From Rhodospirillaceae bacterium (lineage in GTDB: Bacteria; Pseudomonadota; Alphaproteobacteria; Rhodospirillales; Rhodospirillaceae), in NCBI GenBank assembly GCA_004297485.1, contig SCTM01000096.1:1-64000 (forward strand): 64,000 nt of DNA. Direction: 5' to 3'. The first letter of the stretch is position 1. Every line of letters starts with the position of its first letter. This document shows, piece after piece, positions 45,089-53,653 of the stretch. The notes under the pieces were generated by a model. The model searched no databases, was not told where the DNA came from, and saw only the letters and a list, made by a program, of their open reading frames with translations. The position numbers and the translations under genes are program-made.

Positions 45089-45535
45089 TCAGCTGGCCTT
45101 TTCCTGCCAGCCCGACTCGGTCTGTTGCCAATAATGCAGCTCATGGCCGGCGGCTTTGGCCTCCGACCAGCGGTTACGCGCCGCCGCCGTGGCGGTTTCA
45201 TCGGCGCCGTCGAACATGTCCAGGCAGCGGTCGTAGTCCCCCAGGCGGCCTGCGGTCATGCCGTCCGTGAGGACCAGAACCCGAGCGGCATTGGGGTTTT
45301 CCTCATGGTCGGTGAGCCAGATGGGCTGGTCGGCGGCGGAGCCATCCTTCCGGGTGCCGTGAGGAAGCCAGGAGTCAGAGTTATAGGTCCACAGCACATC
45401 GGCCAGGGCCTCGACCCGGGTCTCGGACCCGGCCAGGACCACCGCCCGCTGGCCGGCCTGCAGGACCTTTTCCAGAATCAGCGGCAGCGCCCGTTCCAGG
45501 GGCGAGGTCAGGAGATGATAGAAATCGACCCGCAT
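45089..45535 (-). CDS. holC: DNA polymerase III chi subunit
   Basis: A 148-residue HolC: VDFYHLLTSPLERALPLILEKVLQAGQRAVVLAGSETRVEALADVLWTY, then SWLPHG and QPIWLTDHEENPNAARVLVLTDG are the conserved chi segments. Chi joins psi in the clamp loader and contacts SSB. Alphaproteobacterial HolC often stands without a recognisable HolD. It is 23 bp downstream of the Do protease gene on the same strand. Confidence 0.92.
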   Translation of the reverse strand: MRVDFYHLLTSPLERALPLILEKVLQAGQRAVVLAGSETRVEALADVLWTYNSDSWLPHGTRKDGSAADQPIWLTDHEENPNAARVLVLTDGMTAGRLGDYDRCLDMFDGADETATAAARNRWSEAKAAGHELHYWQQTESGWQEKAS

Positions 45536-45558
45536 GACGTACCGCGATTCTGAAGGTT

Positions 45559-47028
45559 CTAGTGGAGCTTCACACCGAGGAAGTGCACGTTATCGCCGGA
45601 GACCACCCGTAGCAGGATGGTCTTGCGTCCGGCCTTTTGCGCCGCCTGGAGCGCCGCCTGGGCATCGGCCGGCGTGGCGACGGCGGCCTGCTGGATTTCA
45701 TCGATCACGTCACCCCGGTGCAGGCCTTCCTGTGCCGCGTCCATGTCCTCATCCACATCGAGCACGACGAGGCCGTGAATATTCTCGGGAATATCGTACT
45801 TGTCCCGGGCATGGTCGGAGATCTCCGCGACGCCGACGCCGAGTTCCTTCAGCTCGGTCCGGACGATGGGAGTCTGGGTATCGTCGGCGGCATCGGGGGC
45901 GTTCGCCGCCGGCTCCTCCTTGAGTTCGCCGATCTTCAGCTTGACGGGGACCTGCTTGCCCTGGCGCCACACCTCAACGTCAACCGTGCGGTCCACCGGC
46001 GTGTTCGCCACCAATCGCGGCAGCTCCCGCATCTTACCGACAGCCTTGCCGTCGAAGGACATGATCACATCGCCGACCTGAACCGCGGATTTGGCCGCCG
46101 GCCCGTCGTCGTCGACTGCGGACACCAGCGCGCCGCGGCTACGGTCGAGACCCAGGCTTTCGGCGATCTCCGGCGTCACGGTTTGGATTTTGACGCCCAG
46201 CCAGCCACGCCGCGTGCGTCCGAACTTGCGCAGGTCGTCGAGCACCGGACGGACCAGATTCGATGGTGCCGCGAAACCGACGCCGGCGCTGCCGCCGGTC
46301 ACCGAATAGATCGCCGTGTTGATGCCGATCACCTCGCCGTTCTGATTGAGCAAGGGGCCGCCGGAATTGCCGCGATTAATGGCCGCGTCGGTCTGCAGGA
46401 AGTCGTCATACTGCCCGGCGTTGATGTCGCGGGCGCGGGCGGAAATAATTCCGGCGCTGACCGAGCCGCCGAGACCAAACGGATTGCCGATCGCCAGCAC
46501 CCACTCGCCAACCCTGGCGGCATCGGAATTGCCCCAGACCAGCGGCTTCAGGTCGCGTTTCGCGTTCACTTTCAGGAGTGCCACGTCGACTTTCGGATCG
46601 CGGCCGACCACCTGGGCCGCCAGCACCGTGTCGTCCTGGAGAATGACGGAAATCTTGTCGGCGTTCTCGATCACATGGTTGTTGGTGACGATATAGCCGG
46701 CCTTGTCGATGATGAAACCGGAGCCGAGGGAGGTTTGGCGACGCTTATGCGGATGGGCGTCCTCGTCATCGCCATGGCGGTGATTCTCGAAATAGTCGCG
46801 GAACCATTCCTCAAGCGGCGTGTCGTCGTCCATCTCCTCGTCCCCTTTCTTGGGGTCGATGATCTGGCTTGAGGAAATATTGACCACCGAAGGCAACAGC
46901 CGCTCGGCAAGGTCGGCGAATCCATCCGACGGCGCGTGCGCGGCAAATGCCGGTTCAAGCGCAAGACCCACAACGGCGATAATCACCATGGTCGCGGTGC
47001 GCGCGAAGGTACGGAGAGGATTGTTCAC
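45559..47028 (-). CDS. degP: Do/DegP-family periplasmic serine endoprotease
   Basis: A 489-residue HtrA protease-chaperone. Signal peptide (TMVIIAVVGLALEPAFAAHA), a Q/acid-rich loop (~60-100, EDAHPHKRRQ), catalytic His in YIVTNNHVIENAD, Asp in DPKVDVALLKV, and Ser in INRGNSGGPLLNQNGEVIG. Two PDZ domains follow (GWLGVKIQTVTPEIAESLG; LGVGVAEISDHARDKYDIPENIHGL). It degrades misfolded envelope proteins. It is the last gene after hflK-hflC, 63 bp downstream of hflC, an order conserved in alphaproteobacteria. Confidence 0.95.
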   Translation of the reverse strand: MNNPLRTFARTATMVIIAVVGLALEPAFAAHAPSDGFADLAERLLPSVVNISSSQIIDPKKGDEEMDDDTPLEEWFRDYFENHRHGDDEDAHPHKRRQTSLGSGFIIDKAGYIVTNNHVIENADKISVILQDDTVLAAQVVGRDPKVDVALLKVNAKRDLKPLVWGNSDAARVGEWVLAIGNPFGLGGSVSAGIISARARDINAGQYDDFLQTDAAINRGNSGGPLLNQNGEVIGINTAIYSVTGGSAGVGFAAPSNLVRPVLDDLRKFGRTRRGWLGVKIQTVTPEIAESLGLDRSRGALVSAVDDDGPAAKSAVQVGDVIMSFDGKAVGKMRELPRLVANTPVDRTVDVEVWRQGKQVPVKLKIGELKEEPAANAPDAADDTQTPIVRTELKELGVGVAEISDHARDKYDIPENIHGLVVLDVDEDMDAAQEGLHRGDVIDEIQQAAVATPADAQAALQAAQKAGRKTILLRVVSGDNVHFLGVKLH

Positions 47029-47091
47029 GCGATCACTCCATGCATTGCGCTACGCCCCGGCAAGCCGTGGCCGGAAACCGGTCCGCGCGCT

Positions 47092-47958
47092 CTATTTGCC
47101 GGGGATATGGTTGAAGTACTTGAAGAACTCCGAGTCCGGCGTAATCACCATGGTCGTCCCGGTGCCCATCGCCGCCCGGTAAGCTTCGAGCGACCGGAAG
47201 AAGGCATAGAACTCCGGGTCCTTGCCCTGGGCGGCGTTGAGGATGCGACGGCTTTCCGCTTCGCCATCGCCGCGCAGGATCTGCGACTGCCGTTCGGCCT
47301 CGGCGATGATCACGGTGCGGTCATGATCCGCCGCCGCTTCGATCTTGGCCTTCTCCTCTTGGCCCAGACCGCGTTTTTCGGCAGCCTCGGCAACGCGGTC
47401 GGAGCGCATGCGGTTATACGTCGCCTGCGTCGTGTCCTGGGTCAAATCCGTGCGAACGATGCGCACGTCCACCACTTCGATGCCGAACTCGGCCGCGCGG
47501 CGGCGCGTAGCGTCGGCAATCTCGCGCATGATGGTCGGACGCTTGTCCCCAAGCACGTCGGCCAGTTCGGCGCGGCCCAGGGCATCGCGTACACCGCCGT
47601 TCAGAATGTTTCCGAATCGATCGCGAAAAACCGTTTCCGTTTGAACGCTCTGGAAGAACTTGAGCGGATCGACAATGCGGTAGCGGGCAAACGCGTCAAC
47701 GTTGATACGCCGCTGATCGATCAGCGACATGTCCTGACTTGGCGGGTCGAGGTCGAGAATGCGGGCATCGTAATAGAATACGTCCTGCACCAGCGGCAGT
47801 TTGAAATGCAGGCCGGGTTCGGCGACGACCTTTTTCGGCTCGCCGAATTGCAGCACGAGCGCTTGCTGAGTCTGGTGAACCGTAAACATCGATCCGGTCA
47901 GCAGCAGGAAGGCAATCACGCCCGCGACGATGAAGAGGATGGTGCGGGTGGAGATCAT
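47092..47958 (-). CDS. hflC: HflC, FtsH-protease modulator subunit
   Basis: A 288-residue SPFH/band-7 protein with an N-terminal TM (TILFIVAGVIAFLLLTGSMFTV). The band-7 core runs from VHQTQQALVLQFGEPKKV through EVVDVRIVRTDL, with a coiled-coil region (RVAEAAEKRGLGQEEKAKIEAAADHDRTVIIAEAERQ) and the C-terminal KDPEFYAFFRSLEAYRAAM typical of HflC. With HflK it forms the periplasmic cage around FtsH. It overlaps the hflK stop by 4 nt (ATGA). Confidence 0.95.
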   Translation of the reverse strand: MISTRTILFIVAGVIAFLLLTGSMFTVHQTQQALVLQFGEPKKVVAEPGLHFKLPLVQDVFYYDARILDLDPPSQDMSLIDQRRINVDAFARYRIVDPLKFFQSVQTETVFRDRFGNILNGGVRDALGRAELADVLGDKRPTIMREIADATRRRAAEFGIEVVDVRIVRTDLTQDTTQATYNRMRSDRVAEAAEKRGLGQEEKAKIEAAADHDRTVIIAEAERQSQILRGDGEAESRRILNAAQGKDPEFYAFFRSLEAYRAAMGTGTTMVITPDSEFFKYFNHIPGK

Positions 47959-49133
47959 TGGCCGGCATCCTTTGGCGTCGCATGCTGAATTTGCGGCAAC
48001 GGCAGGTAGGGCAACACGCCCGAGCCTTTGGCCTTGTCGTCGATCACCACCTTGTCCGCCTTGCCATAGATTTCCTGCATCGCCTCCACGTACATGCGCC
48101 GGGCGGTGATGTCCTTGTTGGCGGCGTAGGTCTGGTAGAACGCGGTGAAGCGCGCCGCCTGGCCTTCGGCTTCCTTGACCAGTTTTTCCTTCTCGGCGGT
48201 CGCGGCTTGAACCATGCGCGCCGCCTCGCCGTCGGCACGCGGTACCACGTCGTTGCGGTAAGCGAGCGCCTCGTTACGCAAGCGCTCCTCGTCCTGCTTC
48301 GCGCGCTGCACGTCGTTGAAGGCGTCGATAACTTCCTTCGGCGGATCGGCGTCCTGAATGCGCAAATCGAGAATCGTGATGCCAGCGTTGTAGCCGTCCA
48401 TGATGTTCTGGAGAAGATCCCGCGCCTGTTGGGCGACAATCTCGCGCTGGTTGGTCAGGACCGACTGCAGGGGATTGAGACCGATAATCTCGCGCAACGC
48501 GCTTTCCGCCGCGACCTTCACGGTCGCCTCCGGATCGCGCATGCTGAAAAGATATTCTCCGGCATTGCGGATGCGCCATTGAACGACGAATTTCACGTCG
48601 ACGATATTCTGATCTCCGGTCAGCACGAGGCTTTCTTCTGGAACGTCGCGGAGATTCCCGCCGGTGCCGCGAAAGCCGATGGTGACCTGATTGGTCTGCG
48701 TGACCTTGGGCTTGATGACCTCGCCGATGGGTTCGGGGAACCAGTAATTCAAACCGGGCTGCGTGGTCTTGACGTATCTGCCGAACAGCAATTCAACGCC
48801 TTCTTCCTCGGGCTGAACGCGGTAGAAGCCGCTGATGCCCCACAGGAAGAGAATAAGCGCGGCGACCACCCAGAGGACGCGCCCGCCGCCCAGACCACCG
48901 GGCAGCATGCGCCGCAGGCGTTCCTGGCCCCGCCGCAGCAATTCCTCAAGATCGGGCGCGCCGGCAGGTCCGCGATCGCGGTTACCCCACGGATTGTTGT
49001 TATTGCCGCCGCCACCGCCGCCGCCACTGCCCCACGGGCCGCCGCCCCAGGGTCCACCGCCTTGTTGTTTATAAAACAATAGATTAATCCTTCGCCTGCC
49101 GCCTCGACCGGTGCCCACGGTGCTCGGACCCAT
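47955..49133 (-). CDS. hflK: HflK, FtsH-protease modulator subunit
   Basis: Up to 392 residues. A Gly/Trp/Asn-rich cytosolic N terminus (GGGPWGGGPWGSGGGGGGGN) leads to a single TM (VLWVVAALILFLWGISGFYRV) and the SPFH domain (VQPEEEGVELLFGRYVKT, DVKFVVQWRI, LDLRIQDADPPKEVIDAFNDVQRAKQDEERL). The start is uncertain: typical HflK begins a few residues before the Gly-rich stretch, so a TTG near 49076 may be the real start instead of 49133. Operon with hflC and the Do protease. Confidence 0.93.
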   Translation of the reverse strand: MGPSTVGTGRGGRRRINLLFYKQQGGGPWGGGPWGSGGGGGGGNNNNPWGNRDRGPAGAPDLEELLRRGQERLRRMLPGGLGGGRVLWVVAALILFLWGISGFYRVQPEEEGVELLFGRYVKTTQPGLNYWFPEPIGEVIKPKVTQTNQVTIGFRGTGGNLRDVPEESLVLTGDQNIVDVKFVVQWRIRNAGEYLFSMRDPEATVKVAAESALREIIGLNPLQSVLTNQREIVAQQARDLLQNIMDGYNAGITILDLRIQDADPPKEVIDAFNDVQRAKQDEERLRNEALAYRNDVVPRADGEAARMVQAATAEKEKLVKEAEGQAARFTAFYQTYAANKDITARRMYVEAMQEIYGKADKVVIDDKAKGSGVLPYLPLPQIQHATPKDAGQ

Positions 49134-49311
49134 GACTTGGAATCGGACACTGGGCCCATGGGGATCGGCCCTATTATGCCGGGGATGTCTTTACCCTGCA
49201 GTCGGTTGAAAGGTCGGCTGTTGGCCTTATAGGACATCGGCCGACGGGTCGCAACGAAGGCCGGATTTGGACCTGTACGCCCATGGGTCCGCTACCAGGA
49301 GATGACAACCG

Positions 49312-50418
49312 ATGGCCGCCGTCACCCGAGACCAGATTATGGCCGCCCTCGCCGCCGTCGATTCCGGCACCGGCGGCATGGACGTGACCGCGCGCGGGTG
49401 GGTAAAGGACATCCTCATCAAGGACGGTCACGTAACCTTCACCCTTGAGGTTCCCGCCCAGTTGGGACCGAAGCTCGAACCGGTGCGCGCGGCGGCGGAA
49501 AAGGCCGTGACCGCGCTCCCGGGTGTCATTTCTGTGACCGCGGTGCTGACAGCCGCGGCCGCCGCAGCACAGGCCACGCCCCAGCAGAAGGGCGGCGCAA
49601 GCAAGCTCGAACTCACCGGCGTGCGTTTCGTCGTTGCGGTGGCCTCGGGCAAGGGCGGAGTCGGCAAGTCCACCACCGCCGCCAATCTGGCCTTCGCCCT
49701 CGCCGGCCAGGGACACAAGGTGGCGATCTTCGATGCCGACATTTTCGGCCCGTCCATGCCGCGCATGCTGGGACTGGCCGGCAAGAAGCCATCCTCCGAC
49801 GGCAAGCGCGTGCAGCCCCTGGTCAGTCATGGCGTCAAGGTCATGTCCATTGGCTTCATGATCGCCGAGGACGATCCAATCATCTGGCGTGGCCCCATGG
49901 TCATGGGCGCCCTGGAACAGATGTTGCGGGACGTGGACTGGGGCGAACTGGACGTGATGGTGATCGACATGCCGCCCGGTACCGGCGACACCCAGCTCAC
50001 CATTTCCCAGCGCGTGCCGCTGGCGGGCGCGGTGATCGTCTCCACGCCCCAGGACATCGCGCTGTTGGACGCGCGCAAGGGACTCAACATGTTCCGCAAG
50101 GTCGAGGTGCCGATCCTCGGGATCATCGAGAACATGAGCTACTACGTATGTCCCAAGTGCGGGAATCGCGAGGACATTTTCGACCACGGCGGCGCGCACC
50201 GCACGGCCGATAAATTCGAGGCCGAGTTCCTCGGCGAGATTCCCCTGGACATCAAGATCCGGGAAACGTCAGACGGCGGTCATCCCATCGTCGTCGCCGA
50301 GCCGGACGGACCACACGCCAAGGCTTATGGCGTCATCGCCGCACGTCTGTGGGAAAAGCTGAACGGCGCGCAGCGCAAGGCGCCGAAGATCAGCTTGGGG
50401 AATTTGTTTAAGCGGTGA
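49312..50418 (+). CDS. mrp: Mrp/ApbC-type iron-sulfur carrier ATPase
   Basis: A 368-residue protein. An N-terminal MIP18/DUF59 domain (TRDQIMAALAAVDSGTGGMD...VTFTLEVP) is followed by a P-loop NTPase with the deviant Walker A VASGKGGVGKSTTAANLAFALA, then DADIFGPSMPRMLG and VIDMPPGTGDTQLTI. The cluster-binding CxxC is in YYVCPKCGNRE. It scaffolds or transfers [4Fe-4S] clusters. A plus-strand single gene set between hflK (divergent) and folA (convergent, 4 bp apart). Confidence 0.94.
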   Translation: MAAVTRDQIMAALAAVDSGTGGMDVTARGWVKDILIKDGHVTFTLEVPAQLGPKLEPVRAAAEKAVTALPGVISVTAVLTAAAAAAQATPQQKGGASKLELTGVRFVVAVASGKGGVGKSTTAANLAFALAGQGHKVAIFDADIFGPSMPRMLGLAGKKPSSDGKRVQPLVSHGVKVMSIGFMIAEDDPIIWRGPMVMGALEQMLRDVDWGELDVMVIDMPPGTGDTQLTISQRVPLAGAVIVSTPQDIALLDARKGLNMFRKVEVPILGIIENMSYYVCPKCGNREDIFDHGGAHRTADKFEAEFLGEIPLDIKIRETSDGGHPIVVAEPDGPHAKAYGVIAARLWEKLNGAQRKAPKISLGNLFKR

Positions 50419-50422
50419 GTGA

Positions 50423-50938
50423 TCACTCCCGCTCCCACGTCACAAAACTGAACGCGGGCTGATCGCCCTCAGCGGCATGATCCTCCCGCGCCGTTTCGCG
50501 CCACGGCGGCGTAGGTACAAAATCGAACACCGCGTCGCCATCGTAAGCCCGGTGGACTTCGGTGAGGTAGATGCGCCGCACCTGGGGCAGACTCTGGCTA
50601 TAGAGCGTGCCGCCGCCGATCACCATGACTTCTTCGGCGCCGGTGCGATGCGCATCCTCGAAGGCGAGAGCAAACGCCGTCGGCAAGTCGGCAGCAACCT
50701 GCACCCCGTCCGCGTGCCAACCCGGCGATCCGGTCACCACAATATTTGTCCGTCGCGGCAGTGGCCGACCAATGGAATCATAGGTCTTGCGGCCCATGAT
50801 GATCGGTTTTCCGACGGTGAGCCGCTTGAAGTATTGAAGATCGGCGGAGATGTGCCAGGGCAGCTTGCCCCCCGACCCGATGATGCCGTTCTCAGCGCGG
50901 GCGACGATGAGGGCAATCCCGACAGCTGTGGGCTTCAT
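50423..50938 (-). CDS. folA: Dihydrofolate reductase
   Basis: A 171-residue FolA reducing dihydrofolate with NADPH. Marks: GIALIVARAENGIIGSGGKLPWHISADLQYFKRLT (Trp in the M20-type loop and the catalytic Asp), KPIIMGRKTYDSIGRPLPRRTNIVVT and VMVIGGGTLYSQSLPQVRRIYLTEV. Normal length. On the minus strand with thyA, separated by a small plus-strand secreted-protein gene; the two enzymes form the thymidylate cycle. Confidence 0.95.
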   Translation of the reverse strand: MKPTAVGIALIVARAENGIIGSGGKLPWHISADLQYFKRLTVGKPIIMGRKTYDSIGRPLPRRTNIVVTGSPGWHADGVQVAADLPTAFALAFEDAHRTGAEEVMVIGGGTLYSQSLPQVRRIYLTEVHRAYDGDAVFDFVPTPPWRETAREDHAAEGDQPAFSFVTWERE

Positions 50939-51073
50939 GTCTCATGATCCATGGATAGGAGGGGTCGTTTGCAATCCAAGAGTAGGGGGCAGGCGTTGGA
51001 GATGATATCCTCGCCCACTGGGGGCGTCTGCTTCGAAGCTCGGGGATAATGGCTTCAACGGGAGGACACAGCT

Positions 51074-51376
51074 ATGAAGTACATATTAGCCTCACTTGTA
51101 CCGGTCGTGGCTTTGGCGTTTGTAGCGACAAGCGCGCTTGCCGCCGGTTGCGGCGATCCACCTGCGGCACCGCAAATGCCCGACGGCGCAACGATCACAA
51201 GCGCCGATATGGGAAAAGCCAGCGAGGCGATGGATGCCTATAGCCAGAGCTTTGACAAATGGCGGACCTGCACCATCACAGCGGTCAACAGCGCGGGCGA
51301 AGAGTACAACACCGCCGCCAAGGAATGGCAGACGCAAGTGACCGCCTATCAGAATCGCGCCAAGACCAAGAAGTAG
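51074..51376 (+). CDS. Small secreted protein of unknown function
   Basis: 100 residues with a GGGAGGA site before ATG 51074. Signal peptide MKYILASLVPVVALAFVATSALA, then AGCGDPPAAPQMPDGATI, a helical region (MGKASEAMDAYSQSFDKWRTCTITAVNSAGEEYNTAAKEWQTQVTAYQNRAKTKK) and two cysteines that could form a disulfide. I do not recognise a family. It lies between folA and thyA and opposite to both, ending 6 bp from the thyA stop. Confidence 0.75.
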   Translation: MKYILASLVPVVALAFVATSALAAGCGDPPAAPQMPDGATITSADMGKASEAMDAYSQSFDKWRTCTITAVNSAGEEYNTAAKEWQTQVTAYQNRAKTKK

Positions 51377-51382
51377 CCGTTT

Positions 51383-52177
51383 TCAAACGGCGACCTTGGC
51401 GGCGATATGCGGCAGAGGCACATAATTCTCAATGGCGATGTCGCCGTAGGCAAACCCGAAGATATCGGTCACCGCCGGATTGAGCTTGAGCGTCGGCAGG
51501 GCGCGCGGCGTTCGTTGCAACTGCTCCCGCGCCTGATCAAGATGATTGACGTAAAGGTGCGTGTCGCCCATGGCATGGACGAATTCGCCGGGCTTTAGGT
51601 TCGTCGCCTGAGCAATCATCGCCGTCAGCAGCGCATAAGATGCGATGTTGAAAGGCACGCCCAGAAAGATGTCGGCGCTACGCTGATAGAGCAGGCACGA
51701 CAGCCGCCCATCGGCCACATAGAACTGAAACAGACAGTGGCACGGTGGTAACGCCATGTGCGGCACGTCGGCGGGATTCCACGCCGTGACGATGTGCCGG
51801 CGGGAATCGGGACTTCGTTTCAGCCCTTCGACCACTTGTGCGATCTGGTCGATCTTGCCGCCGTCAGGCGTCGGCCAACTGCGCCATTGATAGCCGTAGA
51901 CCGGACCGAGTTCACCGTTGGCGTCGGCCCACTCGTTCCAGATGGAGACACCGTTTTCCTTGAGATAGCGGATATTGGTCTCGCCCTTCAGAAACCACAG
52001 CAGCTCATGGACGATGGATTTGACGTGCAGCTTCTTGGTGGTGAGCAGCGGAAACCCATCCGCCAGATCGAAACGCATCTGATAGCCGAACACGGAAAGC
52101 GTGCCGGTGCCCGTGCGGTCGGTCTTGCGGACGCCGCGAGTGAGAACGTGGTCGAGAAGGTCGAGATATTGCTGCAT
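51383..52177 (-). CDS. thyA: Thymidylate synthase
   Basis: 264 residues from ATG 52177 ([15 protein letters not shown]), exactly the usual ThyA length; the track's nine extra residues are dispensable. It methylates dUMP with methylene-THF. The nucleophile Cys is in [53 protein letters not shown] and [20 protein letters not shown] are classic segments. Divergent from ssrA, whose promoter lies about 80 bp away. Confidence 0.96.
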   Translation of the reverse strand: MQQYLDLLDHVLTRGVRKTDRTGTGTLSVFGYQMRFDLADGFPLLTTKKLHVKSIVHELLWFLKGETNIRYLKENGVSIWNEWADANGELGPVYGYQWRSWPTPDGGKIDQIAQVVEGLKRSPDSRRHIVTAWNPADVPHMALPPCHCLFQFYVADGRLSCLLYQRSADIFLGVPFNIASYALLTAMIAQATNLKPGEFVHAMGDTHLYVNHLDQAREQLQRTPRALPTLKLNPAVTDIFGFAYGDIAIENYVPLPHIAAKVAV

Positions 52178-52256
52178 GGCGCCGGTCGCTGTTGCGATAA
52201 TCACAACACCCTAATCAAAAAGCGTCGGCTTTTCCAATGGGTTGAGGTCCCTGGGT

Positions 52257-52284
52257 TTGCAAGCGGCTCACTTGCGCCTATATT
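52257..52284 (+). promoter_or_regulatory. Sigma-70-like promoter of ssrA
   Basis: TTGCAA (52257-52262), a 16-bp spacer and TATATT (52279-52284). Initiation about 6-8 nt downstream would start the transcript near 52291, at the hairpin GCCGCGCAAGCGGC that opens the acceptor piece. Confidence 0.65.
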
Positions 52285-52289
52285 GGGCG

Positions 52290-52610
52290 TGCCGCGCAAG
52301 CGGCTATGGCGCTAAACCTATTGTGAAATAAGCATAACGGACCCGGGGGCAGTGCCCGGCGCCTCCACCATCTCTTCCCGCCGCCACCGATTGCGGGACG
52401 TCACGGGGGCGAAACAGGCTCGACGTGTGCAGTAAAGACAGTAGTTGTTCCCGGCATGGTACCACCGTCATCGGGCCATTTGTAAAAGTGCCAACGACAA
52501 CGTTGCACTCGTTGAGGACGTTCGTCTCGCTGCCTAACGGCCGCTAGACTAAATGTCCAAAGCGCGGTTCGGAGGGCACCGGGCAACAGAAGCCCTCCAC
52601 TTTCTTTCTT
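52290..52610 (+). ncRNA. ssrA: Circularly permuted (two-piece) tmRNA
   Basis: The acceptor piece (about 52291-52370) ends with the T-arm CCGGGGGCAGTGCCCGG and CGCCTCCACCA. A 34-nt processed spacer with a CCCGC/GCGGG hairpin follows. The coding piece begins GGGGGCGAAACAGGCTCGAC at 52405. GGGGGCG pairs with CGCCTCC to give the 7-bp acceptor stem, including the G3-U70 wobble recognised by AlaRS. The tag frame is 52490-52537, encoding ANDNVALVEDVRLAA and TAA with resume codon GCC. The 3' end is placed at the GGAGGGC/GCCCTCC hairpin (52571-52598) plus its pyrimidine tract, which may be the terminator. 52611-52893 shows no gene. Confidence 0.95.
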
Positions 52611-52893
52611 CACGTCACGTCCTCTTCGGTTGCAACGGCCGTCACTCCCCGAGCAACGATCGGCACCTCCCGTGCGTTGACCTGTGTCTATTGGTGTAAA
52701 GACCGGCAGCCGCGCTGCAAAGACCGTCGCCTCCGGCGCGAATACCAATTGAACCGGCGCCCCATCCCGACGAAAATGAACGCTTGTGCTAGACGTTGGT
52801 GCGGGCCGGAGTTGGGGGTCGGGCGACAACGATGCATGAGCGCCCCGATGAACAAGAAGACCTCGAACCAGACGACCTGAGGAACGAAGCCAG

Positions 52894-53469
52894 ATGAACG
52901 TCACCAAGTTGAGCTACGAGAAAATGGTCGAGGACGCCTTGCGCGGCGTCCTGCGCCAGGCTTTGCAGATCACCGCAGCCCAAGGGCTGCCGGGCTCGCA
53001 TCATTTCTACATCACCTTCGACACCACGCATCCCGGCGTGAAGATCGCCGACACCTTGAAGACCCAGCATCCCAATGAAATGACTATCGTGCTCCAGCAC
53101 CAGTTCTGGGACCTGAAGGTCGCGCAGGATCAATTTGAGATCACCCTGAGCTTCTCGGGGGTTAGCCAGCGTCTTTTGATTCCATTCGCCGCCGTGACGG
53201 CCTTTGCCGATCCCCATGCCAAGTTCGGCCTGCAGTTCCATGTGGAATTCGAGGAGCGCACTGCGGCCGACGAAGAGCTGGACATGGAAGACGACGCCGA
53301 GGACGGCGACGGGGCGGAGCGCGAGGAACCCATGCCCGTGGATTCCGCCAAGGTCAGCCGCCAGATCAAGGGCCGCAAAACAACCCTGCGCCCGGTGACC
53401 GATGCCCCCGCCGAGAGCGGCGAAGAAGGCGCCAAGGTCGTGACCCTGGACGCATTTCGGAAGAAATAG
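52894..53469 (+). CDS. sspB: SspB, alpha-type ClpXP adaptor for ssrA-tagged proteins
   Basis: A 191-residue protein. The N-terminal ~115 residues (MNVTKLSYEKMVEDALRGVLRQAL, HHFYITFDTTHPGVKI, FWDLKVAQDQFEITLSFSGV, LIPFAAVTAFADPHAKFGLQF) are the Sm-like SspB-alpha substrate-binding fold. An acidic linker (DEELDMEDDAEDGDG) leads to a C-terminal tail KVVTLDAFRKK that should tether ClpX. It delivers tmRNA-tagged proteins to ClpXP. It is directly downstream of ssrA on the same strand, so tag and adaptor genes are neighbours. Confidence 0.92.
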   Translation: MNVTKLSYEKMVEDALRGVLRQALQITAAQGLPGSHHFYITFDTTHPGVKIADTLKTQHPNEMTIVLQHQFWDLKVAQDQFEITLSFSGVSQRLLIPFAAVTAFADPHAKFGLQFHVEFEERTAADEELDMEDDAEDGDGAEREEPMPVDSAKVSRQIKGRKTTLRPVTDAPAESGEEGAKVVTLDAFRKK

Positions 53470-53487
53470 GTAGCAATAGCCGCCGCT

Positions 53488-53595
53488 GTCATCACCGGGC
53501 TTGTCCCGGTGATCCAGGGTTGCGAAACTCTTCCCGCGCAGAAAACTCCTGACTTTCTGCATGGCATGGAGTGGTAAGCGCTGGGACGACGATTG
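53488..53595. repeat. GTCAT-type mosaic intergenic repeat, copy 3 (shorter)
   Basis: Starts GTCATCACCGGGCTTGTCCC/GGTGATCCAGG, a perfect hairpin, and ends GCTGGGACGACGATTG. The first box matches copies 2 and 4, while the central part differs. It fills most of the sspB to fumarase gap. Confidence 0.65.
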
Positions 53596-53653
53596 AGCCA
53601 AGTGCAACCGCCCCGCCCTTCAGAACAGAATAATATGTAGAACGGATATCCAC

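Noticed and set aside
45637-46872. 411-residue plus-strand ORF opposite the Do protease gene
   Set aside because: Shadow of a well-supported gene; no family resemblance and no ribosome site.
52401-52907. 168-residue minus-strand ORF over the tmRNA gene
   Set aside because: The plus strand carries a complete permuted tmRNA with tag and acceptor stem, which explains the sequence fully.
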